Below are positions 10,344-20,227 of a stretch of DNA of 64,000 nucleotides, in pieces; position 1 is the first letter of the stretch; each line of letters begins with the position of its first letter. Source of the DNA: Polytrichum commune (Eukaryota > Streptophyta > Polytrichopsida > Polytrichales > Polytrichaceae); NCBI GenBank assembly GCA_950295325.1, contig OX485808.1, positions 37,902,527 through 37,966,526 of the forward strand, given 5' to 3'. A model generated the notes under the pieces. That model was not told the DNA's origin. It ran no database searches and saw only the letters and a program-made list of their open reading frames with translations. The position numbers were made by a program, and so were the translations under genes.

Positions 10344-11480
10344 GGGCCCAGTGGAACTTTGGCCCGTGGGTGAATAGTTCCCAACCCAGGGGGTGTACTA
10401 TGATAGACATGTGACAATGTTCACTATGAAAGGAGAGTCCAGACAAGTGGGGATCCTACATTTAGCCAATGAATACATACATAATCGACATTTAAGTATA
10501 TTTTGACAAACCACTTGTCCAAAAATAATAAGGTATGTGCACTCATTACATGGTTGTGTACTTAGGCTTGGGTTTGATATGGTGATAAACTCATCATGTT
10601 GCAGTGTGCTTAGACTTGGGTATGATGTTGTTGCATAAGCAAATCAACTTGAATTCTGACGTGATATTATCAAAGAAATTAGGGGGTTGGAGTGATGCCC
10701 ACCCCCATGCTAGAATTTCAGATTGCACATAAATATAACTATACCCCCCTTTTTTAAAGAAATCAAGAAATCCAAAGGAACCCATCTTGGCACTAAGATG
10801 GTGAATATGAGATTTCTTGATACTTAAAAAAAAATTGCCAACACATTTGGGCTTTTGCTTGACATTAAAATTTGAACCTATATTGTGGGGGTGGGGATCA
10901 CTCCAACCCCCTTTCAATCCTTGGCTAGGCTTATGCTTGGGTTTGATGTGGCATTAGCAAATCAATTTGAATTATGATGTAGCATCAGCAAAGTAATCAG
11001 GGGCCTAGAGTGATGCCCACCTGCACACCATAATTTCATATTACATGAATGTAAGTAAAGTTCAAACATGTGGGCAAGGAACTTTGGGAATTTGTTTTTA
11101 AGAATACATCAACAAATTCAAGAAACATAATCAAGCACCAATAGGGTCTTCTGTGATTTTTATTTAATTTTAAAGAAAAATTGTCAACATATTTGGCTTC
11201 TTTTCATTTACATTGCATTTGAAACTCTAGTGTAGGGGGGGTAGGCATCACTCTAGTCCCCCTTTCCAATGCTTGACTAGGCTTATGCTTGCGGTTTGTT
11301 GTGGCATTACACTCATGAGGTTGTTGTGTACTTAGGCTTGGAACACAATATTCATTAAAATGAGAGTTTTCCAGTGAATTGAGAGTACATAAAGCAACCT
11401 ATTAATCCAAGAATGAAATGAAAACCACTGGATAGCTATAGAGCACAAGTAAAAAAATAACATTTGATTTTCCGCCATAA
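10344..11480. other. Continuation of interrupted repeat, then gene-free repeats
   Basis: 10344-10412 completes the repeat unit broken by the transposon. From 10560 to 11340 a motif resembling TTAGGCTTGGGTTTGATGTGG recurs several times (10560, 10607, 10928, 11281, 11333), and a segment at 10670-10920 is echoed at 10990-11280, so this is a diverged duplication of about 350 bp. No gene seen. Confidence 0.5.
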
Positions 11481-11488
11481 ATTCCACC

Positions 11489-11603
11489 GTAGTTTCCATT
11501 AAAATGAGAGTATGTTAAGCTGGGAAATCGACTCATTTAGGTCGACTCAACCTAAATGAGTTGATTTTCCAACTTAACATACTCTCATTTTAATGGAAAC
11601 TAC
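11489..11603. repeat. Long hairpin, about 53-bp arms
   Basis: The left arm starts GTAGTTTCCATTAAAATGAG and runs to CTCATTTAGG. The right arm is its reverse complement with few mismatches and ends at 11603; the loop is about 9 nt around 11541-11549. Such a near-perfect foldback can be a small MITE or a young small-RNA hairpin. There is no clear target duplication. Confidence 0.75.
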
Positions 11604-11665
11604 ACGTTTGAAGTATAATCTAGTATTTATCAACCTAACATGACTTTTAGGTGTCCAGGTGGCCA

Positions 11666-11704
11666 ATATTATTTTGAGAGGATCCCACTCTCTCAAAATA
11701 TTGA
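11666..11704. repeat. Short inverted repeat
   Basis: ATTTTGAGAG and CTCTCAAAAT arms surround GATCCCACT; the outer bases (CAATATT / AATATTG) also pair with a small offset. It lies about 60 bp downstream of the longer hairpin. Confidence 0.6.
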
Positions 11705-11800
11705 ATATCGTGTTTTGGGTATGATGTGGCATTAGCAAATCAATTTGAGTTTTGATGTGGCATTAGCAAAGCACATGAATGTGAATAAAATCCAAACCCA

Positions 11801-12185
11801 GAGTATATTTGTATGTTAACAAATTATGTTAATGACTATATGTAAATGCAACTTTTTATTTATTACCAAGTGCTGAAAATTATGTTACCAATACTTGGAC
11901 ATATTGCTAAGTGATATTAATTATCTCACTAATACCCAGATTTCGTACTAAGCACTGATAATTTTCTTACTAACTCCCACCTATCTTACTAGGACGTAGT
12001 TAACCAAATCTTAATACGTAGTTATCTTACTAATACGCAGTTATCTTACTAGCTAATTATCTTACCAATATTTAAATATCTTACTAAGTGCCAATAACTA
12101 TATCACTAATACTTACTTATCTTACTATGTACTACTAATTAATATACGAATGTGATGCCTACATTACTAAGTACTAATAATTCTT
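11801..12185. repeat. Duplicated block and TTACTAAT-rich degenerate tandem tract
   Basis: 11801-11866 duplicates 5998-6062 almost exactly. After it, about 320 bp consists of degenerate units around ATCTTACTAATACNNAG with period near 20-25 bp. No coding content. Confidence 0.65.
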
Positions 12186-13317
12186 TATCACTACCTCCCT
12201 AAACCATCATACCGCCCAAACCCCCTCCGCATCGTCCTTAAGCCGCCGATTCCGAAATCCCTTCGCATCCCGAGATCTCATCCACCACGTCCCTTCGTAC
12301 TAATCACTCATTATGTGGCCTTTTACTTCCACCATCCCGTCATTATGGCGTTTCTTGAATGGGACCCACTCTCTCATTGTCTCTCTCTCTCTCATTCTCC
12401 CTCACTCTCATTCTTCCTCTCTCTCATTCTCCTCTTTCCACCATTGAAGCTTCCGACCCAAAGCTCCACTTCAAAACTCCCTCTTCTTTCTTCCACCACT
12501 TTTCTGGACTCTCTTCATTCTTTTTGGACTATCTTCATTTTGGACTCTCTTCATTCTTGCTGGAATACCACTTTTCTAAATTCTTGTCATTCTCTTTCTC
12601 TCCACATTTCTTCATTCTCTCCATTCTCTTGCTCCTCCTACTTTTCTTGTTTCTCTTATTTCTCCACCCTCTACTCACTTTCCTGATTCTCATTCTCTTT
12701 CTTGCTTCAACTGACTTTCTTGATTATCTTCTTTCTGTAGCTTCTACTCACTTCTCCATTCTATTGCTTCATCTTGCTTCCACCCACTTCTCCATACTCT
12801 TGTTCAAATCCAGAATGTGGCATTGCTGAAATGTGGAGAAAAGTGAGAGGATGAAGAAAGATTGGAGAGAAGTCCAATTCTGGTACTTGTAAGCAATCAT
12901 TTCATTCTCCTAATCTTCCATTCTATTCATGCTTTGGTTGCATTGTAGTGCTTGTGAAGTCCAATTCTGGAATTGTTGTTTGTGGTGAACCAGGGTTTGT
13001 TTGTTTCTGATGGTAGGGTTTCAATTGTGAGAATGTGGTGCATTTTTGGTGCACTAGGGTTTCAATTCGTTGGAGAATCTCACACCCAAATATGTTAGAG
13101 AAATTTAAGTGAGTTGTGTGATGCTTGGTTGTGATGAATTGAGTGAAATGCTAGAGGAATGCTCAAACTAGGATGCAATGAGGGTGTGTTCCTAATAATG
13201 TGAGACCAAAATTTCTTGTTTTTCTGCTTTGAGAGCATGAATGTATTTCACATGGAACTAATCTTTTAGGGTTTTGTTATGTGCAGAAACAAACATTGGA
13301 TTTGAACAACATTAGGC
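12186..13317 (+). promoter_or_regulatory. Probable promoter, pyrimidine-rich leader and leader intron of gene 2
   Basis: A strongly pyrimidine-rich stretch (about 12360-12800, CTCTCTCT and TTCTTC tracts) looks like a plant 5' leader and not like protein. A possible leader intron runs from about 12882 (GTACTTGTAAG) to the acceptor GTGCAG at 13281-13286, followed by a short exon that holds the ATG at 13318. No clear TATA box was seen. Apparent Ser/Leu/Phe-rich frames over the pyrimidine tract are composition artefacts. Confidence 0.45.
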
Positions 13318-13339
13318 ATGGCTCCACCAAAGAATCCTG
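13318..13339 (+). other. Alternative first coding exon of gene 2 (MAPPKNP)
   Basis: ATG in a good context (GGCATGG) opens a 22-nt coding segment ending at a strong donor GTGAGT (13340). It ends in phase 1, exactly like the H3-like exon at 14086-14116, so it can splice to 14219 and give MAPPKNP-VSGGVGRA. If it is instead spliced to the acceptor before the H3-like exon, the frame stops within a few codons and would act as a short upstream frame. The two exons therefore look mutually exclusive. Confidence 0.45.
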
Positions 13340-13413
13340 GTGAGTATGCATAAATTCTCATTACCTTGGCCCTAGGTGTGAAAGGGGTTGTCTGGAAGTG
13401 GTTATTTCAAGGG

Positions 13414-13903
13414 CCCACGGGTGTTCACCCGTGGGCCTCCTCACTCGCAACTGGTGGTGGGGTATGCCCACGGGTGTTCACCCGTGGGCCTCACCACTAC
13501 CAACTAGTGAGGTATGCCCACGGGTGTTCACCCGTGGGCCTCCCCACTCCTAACTGGTGGTGGGGTTGGCCCACGGGTGAACACCCGTGGGCCTCCGCAC
13601 TCCCAACTGGTGGTGGGGTATGCCCACGGGTATTCACCCGTGGCCCTCCCCACTCCTAACTGGTGGTGGGGATTGCCCACGGGTGAACACCCGTGGGCCT
13701 CCCCACTCGCAACTGGTGGTGGGGTATGCCCACGGGTGTTCACCCGTGGGCCTCCCCACTAGTAATTTGTGAGGTATGCCCACGGGTGTTCACCCGTGGG
13801 CCTCTACCCTAGTAATTTGTGAGGTATGCCCAGGGGTGTTCACCCGTGGGCGTCCCCACTCCTAACTTGCGGTGGGGTATGCCCACGGGTGAACACCCGT
13901 GGG
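13414..13903. repeat. Palindrome array 2, in intron 1 of gene 2
   Basis: Ten copies of the 22-bp palindrome lie at about 13414, 13467, 13517, 13570, 13623, 13676, 13729, 13779, 13829 and 13882. Spacing is 50-53 bp, with repeated spacers of the CTCCCCACTCCTAACTGGTGG type. Centres are TT in seven copies, AA in three (13570, 13676, 13882); 13623 has TATTC and 13829 has one arm change (CAGGGG). The spacer differs from that of array 1, so the two arrays were amplified independently around the same core. Confidence 0.9.
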
Positions 13904-14085
13904 CCTTTCCATTCTCTTGGAGGGGGCCATTTTTGGGTAGTTTTCTTTTGGCTTTCTTAGCTAACACAACATTGTTCCACCACAGGTTTATGTTTTTGAA
14001 GGTTATAGACAAGACCATGTGGTAGACAGTTGGTGTTTTATTCAGGTGCATAGAGGTGTCGCAGTGACCTCTCATTTGAATATAG

Positions 14086-14116
14086 ATGGCAAGAACTAAG
14101 CAAACGGCTCGTAAAG
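14086..14116 (+). other. Histone H3 tail-like first exon
   Basis: 31 nt encode MARTKQTARK plus one base, ending at the donor GTATAA. Histone H3 begins MARTKQTARKSTGG; after splicing to 14219 this protein begins MARTKQTARKVSGG. R2, K4, T6, R8 and K9 are present; S10 becomes Val. The preceding bases TATAG could be an acceptor, or the exon could be preceded by untranslated sequence. The rest of H3 is absent, so this is not a histone gene. Confidence 0.8.
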
Positions 14117-17100
14117 GTATAACCACAATACCTATGTGCACGTCAATGTTATATGAATTCTAAAATTATGAAAATTGTACACTATGCGGAGTACTAACAC
14201 GTGCATTTTCGTCTTCAGTATCTGGGGGCGTGGGAAGAGCGGTGAACTACGATATTGAGGTGTTGGGCCCAGAGTTGCAATGGTTCATGCAGTACAGTGG
14301 TTTCGGGGAGACAACGGTCCTCTCGCTATACACGAAGACTGGGCCTAATTCCACGTGGAGGAAGTTCCTAAAGGCAAAGCATGTGTTGGACATCCAAGCG
14401 GATGGGAGCCGCGTTCTGATTATGTGTAAGTCGTCAGAACGCAAGAAGGACTTCAAGGTTGCAGGATTAGTGGATACATTTTCGTATGCGGATGTGAACG
14501 AAGAACTCAACAATGAGGGAGAGAACATCCGCTCATTAAACGGTGAATTTCTCACCTATTGTATAGAATACAGCGAGACCAACAAGCATACAAGGTCCGC
14601 GGAGGAGAGATCAGTCATGATCGAGCAAGACTACAAGGCTGCTCTACGGCGAGTGACGGTAATAGTTGAGGAGGCGAAGGCGGCGAGGTTGGAGGAAAAT
14701 TTGAGGAAGAAGCAAATCCGAGACGGGAAGAGGAAGGATCAAGGTGAGGAACGTGCTATGTCGTCTAGGAAGAAGACAAGACCCGCCGAAGATCATGAAA
14801 TGATTGTCGAAGACACACCCGCCGAGGATGTTGTGGCGAAGAGAGGCAAGAAGAAAATTGTCGAAGATAGTCCATTTCTTGAGCTCGAGAAGATTCCGAG
14901 GCGATCAATTCATGGGCCTCCAGAAAAATCGGTTGGAGACAGATTGATGGATATGGAATTGTTTAAGAACAAGTACAATAGGGTTTGGATTTTTGGTGAA
15001 GGCGTCAATGGATTTGTAAATATTGCAAATATAGAGCGGGGCGATGCAGGGTATAACTGCCGGCCCATATCCGACGCACATTTGAGGGAGATGAAGACAT
15101 GGTTATTCAACTATGCCTTCATACCGAAGATCCATCCCAACTTCTTGACAATCGTTCCATCGGATAGGCGAAGGAAACCTACAAATTTTGAGGAGGTGAA
15201 GAACAAATCGTTCCACGTGGTGAATGGACAACACACGTTAGCAGCATGTTTGGAGTATGTGAATGATGCGGCCAGCACAGATGAGATGAAGAGGTTTTTC
15301 TCGACATGGCCCTGTAATGTGGTCTGGGCCCATGAAGGTGATGACGACCCTCTGTTTCACCTTTCTGGTGTTCTAAACCTGGATAGTGAATATAAGAAAC
15401 ATTTCCCATCATTTACGGAGTGCATTCAGCATGCCAAGAAGACGTGGATTAGGCGAGGAAGGCCTGACCGAACCGTACGCGAAAAGTCCAACAATGCGGA
15501 AGCGTTTAAGAAGTGGAAGGTATATTCCAAACTTGTGACTTTTGAATTTATCAATTGCTTGATCCCCACGGATGTTCACCCGTGGGCCACTATGATGCTG
15601 TTGGTGATTGATAGAAATAGAAGGAGTTGTATACATGGGGATTGATAAATGGCCGCTATTTGATACAGGCATTTGTTACGTGCGTCATGTGGACGTTCCG
15701 CGTGGAGAGGGAGACCAACCTCATCATGGAGCACGTGTTGCCCGTGTTGAGAGATGACATATGGGAGAAGTGGGAGAAGATATTAATGGAATACGAGAGT
15801 GACGAGTACATCGACCCAAAGACCGGGCTTCGTATGAAAGATACGAAGGGTTTCAAACCAAGGAAGGTGGTCAAGAACGATCTGAAGCAGTTTCGAGGCT
15901 TGACAGAGATGGAGCTCGACAAGGCAGCGGATCAAATCCTCTCCGCCAAAGATGGAGAGGATTACCCTAGGCATACCTTGAAAACTGTGCGCGATTGGGC
16001 GGTGAATAGGAAGAAGAAGAATGAAACCTATATCGGAATGGCACAGTGTTTAGACCCGACCCCAATGTACATCGTCAATGTGGAGCAGAAGGAGACTATT
16101 GATCGGGATTTGTGGAGATTGTGGAAGCGAGTGAATAACTTTGGAAAACTCCAGCGAGAACGACTTGTGGACTTGCTTGGAGCGGAGTACCTTATTGCCG
16201 CCATGAACCCAACAAGGAAGAGACTACCTATTCCCGACCGGTTCAAAGAAGGAGTGCGAAACATACTAGGTAGCCATAATACGGAGGTTTCGCCCGCCCA
16301 TGTCGTGTTGTCTATTGACAACAATTACGCGCTCAGCGGTGGGACAGTGATCGCACCAGTACTGCATGCTTACATGGACACATGTTTTCTGCCCGGAGTC
16401 CAGGCGGGAATAGGTAGTGGAGGTCGTATGATGGAGGTTGTCGACTCCACACTGCAAGGTCTTCGTCGCGCTTTTTCTGGCATTTTGGAGTCCCCCCAAT
16501 TGTGGACTGTGATTTCGGAATATCCGGACCGGCATTTCATACACAATGTTCTGAAGACACACTTGCCGAGAAATGTGAGATTTTGTGACGCAGTCTACCA
16601 TGGAACCAAAGAGGAGAAAATTGCTTCTCGCGATTGCTTCTTCGAAGCAAGTGCTCTTCGTGTTACAACCTGCATTTTTCCTAGTAGAGGCGAGGCAAGT
16701 TCGGAGGTGGCTGTGCTGCTCTGTGGAGGACGGAAGATGTTGGACGTGCATGAGCCTGGGCGATATGCACGTTATTCAGAGAAAAAGGCTTATTCCAATG
16801 AGGAGGCCAAGTCTTTATTCAAGGGGGAGTTGAGAATGCAGACCTATATAGATATCATCAAGCCTTCTTGTCTTGAGGGGTCATTTTTTCTGAATATTTG
16901 TGGAGGCAACAAGGTGCATATAGTGGCACATGTAAGTATTGAGCATCTTCTCCCAATTGTGATATTTTGGATATACCACGTTATGTAGATGATGTCCTAG
17001 AGAGCCATATCCTACACCAGGTAGGAAGGCCCACGGGTGAACACCCGTGGGCCTGGACATGCACCTGCCTTATAACCCCATGTTTGATAGCTCTCCAGAT

Positions 17101-20100
17101 TGTTATTTGTTTCCGAATCAATAAGTTGGGAATTTCACAATAACGAATTTGATATTTAATGGCTTTCTCATTCAATGGATGTGTTCAGGCCTTGGGTATG
17201 AAGGTAGTGAATATTGTGCCCGTGGAGATGGTGGAGGTGGCGAAGACAAAAATGATTTCCGCACTTGACTGGAGCCTACAAAGGTGGAATGAAGAAGGTA
17301 AAATCGCTGCCCGAGACCCGGAAGAAGAAGGAGAAGATGATATCGATATTGAATCGATTATTGAACGCGCATTGCGTCGCAAGCCTGTCAATGATGCTCC
17401 CCTGGAGGAGGAAGAGGATGAAGAGGATGAAGAGGAGGCGGTGAATGAAGACAACCCAGTTATTAACCTGGGGGAGTCTGAAAAGGAAGTGGAAGAGGAA
17501 GAGCAAGAGCAAGAGCAAGAGCAAGAGCAAGAGCAAGAGCAAGAGGAAGAGCAAGAGCAAGAGCAAGAGCAAGAGGATGCTGTGGCCGTTAACGCCGCAA
17601 TGGCGGACGCCATGGCGGAGCTCCTCTCGGAGGCCGAGGAGGAGGCCTTTAATTTCAAAACTTCAATGGTGATTCAGGAGGACATGCCACAGGTCGAGGT
17701 TCCCCACGGGTGTTCACCCGTGGGGGGTGTGGAGGGGGAGAGGTTGGGGGAGGCGGTGGGGCAGGAAGTTGTTCATAGGGAGCCTGAGCATAGTGTTAAT
17801 ATCGCGGTGGGATCTTTCTCGTCTGGGATCCCATCTACACCCGGACGTGGGTTTGTTGAAGTTGATACTTCTACACGAAATGAAGAACAAGCAGATGTTC
17901 GTCCTATGGGAGAATCCGAGGAGGAAGAGCGTCCACGGTCCGCGGAAGAGCCTCAATTGGAGGCTAATCCTGGCAGAAGGTCTACATCGAGACCATCTGC
18001 AAGGAAGAAGGTGAAAGCTCCCCGAAGGGGGAGGTCATCTCTACGTCCCCCTAGAGTTGTAGAACTTTCTCGATCTGCGGAGGCCATGGATCATTCTAAT
18101 CTTGAACGCGAGGTTGAATCTGGCGAAGTAGCGGATGTGGAGGATGAACTTGTGGACGTAATCATGTCTGAAGCTGCGCATGACGAAGGTGTGAGCACGG
18201 ATTTGAACGTCAGCTCACCTGTGGAGGAGGTCGCCGCTGCCGTGCTCGAAGTCCTAGGCCAAGGACGAATACACAGAGATTCCCCTGGTGTTGTGGTTGC
18301 AGAGGAGCCCACAGCTAGTGAAGCAGAGGTGATCATGCGAAAACAAGTCATATGCTTGGATAGTGATGATGATATGCCCGAGAAATGTGTGGAACTAGAC
18401 GTGAGGGTGAAGGTTAGAGATCGAGTTCCACATCGGGTTCGGGGGACGTTTGCGGACTACATGATGGACGATTCCGAGGACGAAGACTATGGGATGCCAG
18501 GGTACAACAGAGTTAAACTCAACTTTGTTGATTACCCTCACCCTATGCTTGCTTCGAGACCCGACACGGGCAAGGAATCGGATGGGAAGGAGAAGGTGCA
18601 TTTTGCACCATTTGTGGACAAATTTTTGGCAAAGGTTCCCGAGAACGTGCGATTGAATCTTGCGCATTTATACAAGTCGTATGACTATCACAAGATGTTC
18701 GCTTATCTCTCCACTCCAGCGTTTTGTGAAGCAGTGAAGGTGAAACATGTTCTACATGCCGCTTCATTGAAGAAAATGAGAAAGAGATGGACCGCGTTTG
18801 AAGCTCCAAAACATCGTGGAGGACGAGGTCAATTCCCGGGATCCTCCGCCGCTCAAGCTGGCAGTGTTGTGGATTCTACCATGGAGATCATCGACGTCAG
18901 TGAAGTGCCAGATTCTCCAAGGAGGGATGTCCATGTTGGCCCTGTTGCTGAGGGTCAACCGTCTTCCTCCAATTTGGTTGCGGCAGAACGGGAGGTCATT
19001 CCCCCGAGTTCTCATGACGACCCTGCACTCCTAGACCGAGCTCCAGGTATCATATATGGTGTTATTTGATTGGAATTGGTCCCACGGGTGTTCACCCGTG
19101 GGTCCCCTGGTTTGTAGTTTACAATTTCCACGCAAATTGTTAGATCATGTCCAATACTTGATTGATATTTTGCCCACGGGTGTTCACCCGTGGGAGAGTA
19201 TGGTTTTCAGCATGTGGATCTCATAAGTTATGTGTTGATGTGGTCATAGGTCCTACAGCCACGGCCGAATTACCTCCTTCGGTACGATGTTCTCCCCTAG
19301 CTCGCAAAACTAATCAATAAATGTGCAAGCATTATTTTCTATTGCGGATGCATACATATGTCAACCCAATCTGTTGTTTCCTAGTCGAGAAATATCCATT
19401 AGAATCTATTGTTTCCTTAGATTAAAAACCTTTAGAATGACTTGAGATTTTGTCATCGCCAGATACTCACCTCTCCAAGCACTGTTGTCCATCGGAGAGA
19501 GAAGATATGGTTAGTGTTGGATGTCAACGGGATCCTTGTGAGGTCAACAAAGTGCGACAATGTCAACACCAGGAAGTCTCTTGAATCACAATATAGCCCC
19601 CTTATAACTGGGGAGTTGGCTCCCCTCTTTCTCCCATATAGTGCCTTAATACCTAGGAAAGGACTGGGACGCTTTCTGCGTTTTGTTCTTTCGAACTTCC
19701 ATGTTGTCATCTGGTCGTCGAAGCTCATGAAGAATCTCCAGCCAATTGTGCGATACTTCTTCAAAGGGTGTAGACATCCAGAGTATGTCATTGGGCAAGA
19801 ACTATGTGACACTCTGAAGGATGAGAGAGGACAAGTTCTTCCTAGTCCTATGAATTCCGATTCAAGCTTCTTCGTGAAAGACCTGAGCGCATTTTTTGAG
19901 TGGAGCCGGACACATCCTCTGCCGCACATGAAGCAACCCTCTCATAGGACCACACTACTTGTTGATGACTCCCCTTACAAATGCATCCCAAACCCTCCTG
20001 GGAGCTACGTCAACCCTCCCCCATTTCTGTCGAACCAAAGCTTGGACACTCTGCATAATTACCTACAAAGGCTCTTGAGTTCTGAACAATATGTGCCAGA

Positions 20101-20227
20101 TTTTGTGGGGAGCAACCCTTATCCATCAGGCCAGGGACCCTTCAATCTAGAGTTGCCAAACTCTCAGATTTATAAGCAATCATTAGCTAGACATACAAGT
20201 CTGAAATCTGCCCGTATGGTCCCATAG
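14086..20227 (+). CDS. Gene 2: H3-tail-mimic / ParB-like / FCP1-like fusion protein
   Basis: Six exons join with consistent phases: 14086-14116, 14219-15519, 15669-16931, 17189-19046, 19250-19281, 19463-20227, giving about 1749 residues. All introns are GT-AG. Order of parts: residues 1-14 MARTKQTARKVSGG, matching the H3 tail through K9; a novel region to about 150; a Lys/Arg/Glu-rich helical linker with basic clusters (KKTRP, KRGKKK) that may be nuclear signals; a segment with FHVVNGQHTLAAC near residue 342, a degenerate form of the DGxHR motif of ParB/DGQHR domains; a large region ending in FLNICGGNKVHIVAH plus ALGMKVVNIV, shaped like a methyltransferase motif I but not proven; Glu-rich repeats; a basic patch; VICLDSDDD (SUMO-binding-like) near 1252; and an FCP1-like domain from 1496. 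It is probably nuclear. No known protein with this whole architecture comes to mind. The fusion rests on splice-site inspection, so two adjacent genes remain possible. Confidence 0.65.
14900..15519 (+). other. ParB/DGQHR-like segment of gene 2
   Basis: Residues about 240-444. The core VVNGQHTLAACLEY (15217-15258) aligns with the hydrophobic-D-G-x-H-R-x-x-A signature of ParB N-terminal and DGQHR-type domains. Here Asp is Asn and Arg is Thr; the Gly, His and Ala are kept. Bacterial ParB proteins bind nucleotide and spread from palindromic sites. The same fold is used in DNA-associated nucleases. The changes mean activity may be lost or altered. Confidence 0.45.
15565..15586 (+). repeat. Palindrome copy in intron 15520-15668
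   Basis: One copy (one change, CACGGATG) sits inside this 149-nt intron between exons 2 and 3. Confidence 0.85.
15669..17330 (+). other. Possible Rossmann/methyltransferase-like segment of gene 2
   Basis: Exon 3 and the start of exon 4. The segment SFFLNICGGNKVHIVAH (end of exon 3) and ALGMKVVNIV (start of exon 4) look like a beta strand, glycine loop, helix and second beta strand as in a SAM-binding motif I. A second glycine-containing strand (VAVLLCGGRKM) precedes it. I see no unambiguous DPPY-type catalytic motif. Function is unassigned; the fold call is inference. Confidence 0.3.
17030..17051 (+). repeat. Palindrome copy in intron 16932-17188
   Basis: A perfect copy with centre AA near the middle of the 257-nt intron. 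Confidence 0.85.
17400..17579 (+). repeat. Coding GAGCAA hexamer tract (Glu/Gln-rich)
   Basis: Units of GAGCAA with occasional GAGGAA encode alternating Glu-Gln after an acidic EEEDEEDEE segment (residues about 936-996). It is likely disordered and prone to length change. The reverse frame (Ser/Cys-rich) is a shadow. Confidence 0.85.
17703..17724 (+). repeat. Palindrome copy inside coding exon 4
   Basis: The only copy inside a proposed exon. It is translated in frame as PHGCSPVGG without a stop. No better splice pair that removes it was evident. Confidence 0.65.
19081..19194 (+). repeat. Two palindrome copies in intron 19047-19249
   Basis: Perfect copies with centre TT at 19081-19102 and 19173-19194, 92 bp apart. 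The next intron (19282-19462) has none, nor has 14117-14218. Confidence 0.85.
19463..20227 (+). other. FCP1/NLI-type phosphatase domain of gene 2
   Basis: Residues 1496-1749. WLVLDVNGILVRS is the phosphatase motif I, VVIWSSK motif II and LLVDDSPYK motif III of the FCP1/SCP family of HAD phosphatases, whose best-known substrates are phosphoserines of the RNA polymerase II tail. The canonical DxDx(T/V) is DVNGI here: the nucleophile Asp is kept, while the second Asp is Asn. Similar DxNG forms occur in plant NLI-type proteins as I recall them, so this may be ancestral and not a fresh loss. The domain ends about 25 residues before the stop. Confidence 0.75.

Noticed and set aside
12315-12829. Ser/Leu/Phe-rich proteins of 120-156 residues
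   Set aside because: Overlapping frames across a pyrimidine-rich tract; more likely a transcript leader.
14086-14116. A genuine histone H3 gene
   Set aside because: Only the first ten codons match; the following exon diverges after GG and continues into an unrelated protein.
17185-17658. Ser/Cys-rich minus-strand frame
   Set aside because: Reverse shadow of the Glu/Gln-coding GAGCAA tract of gene 2.
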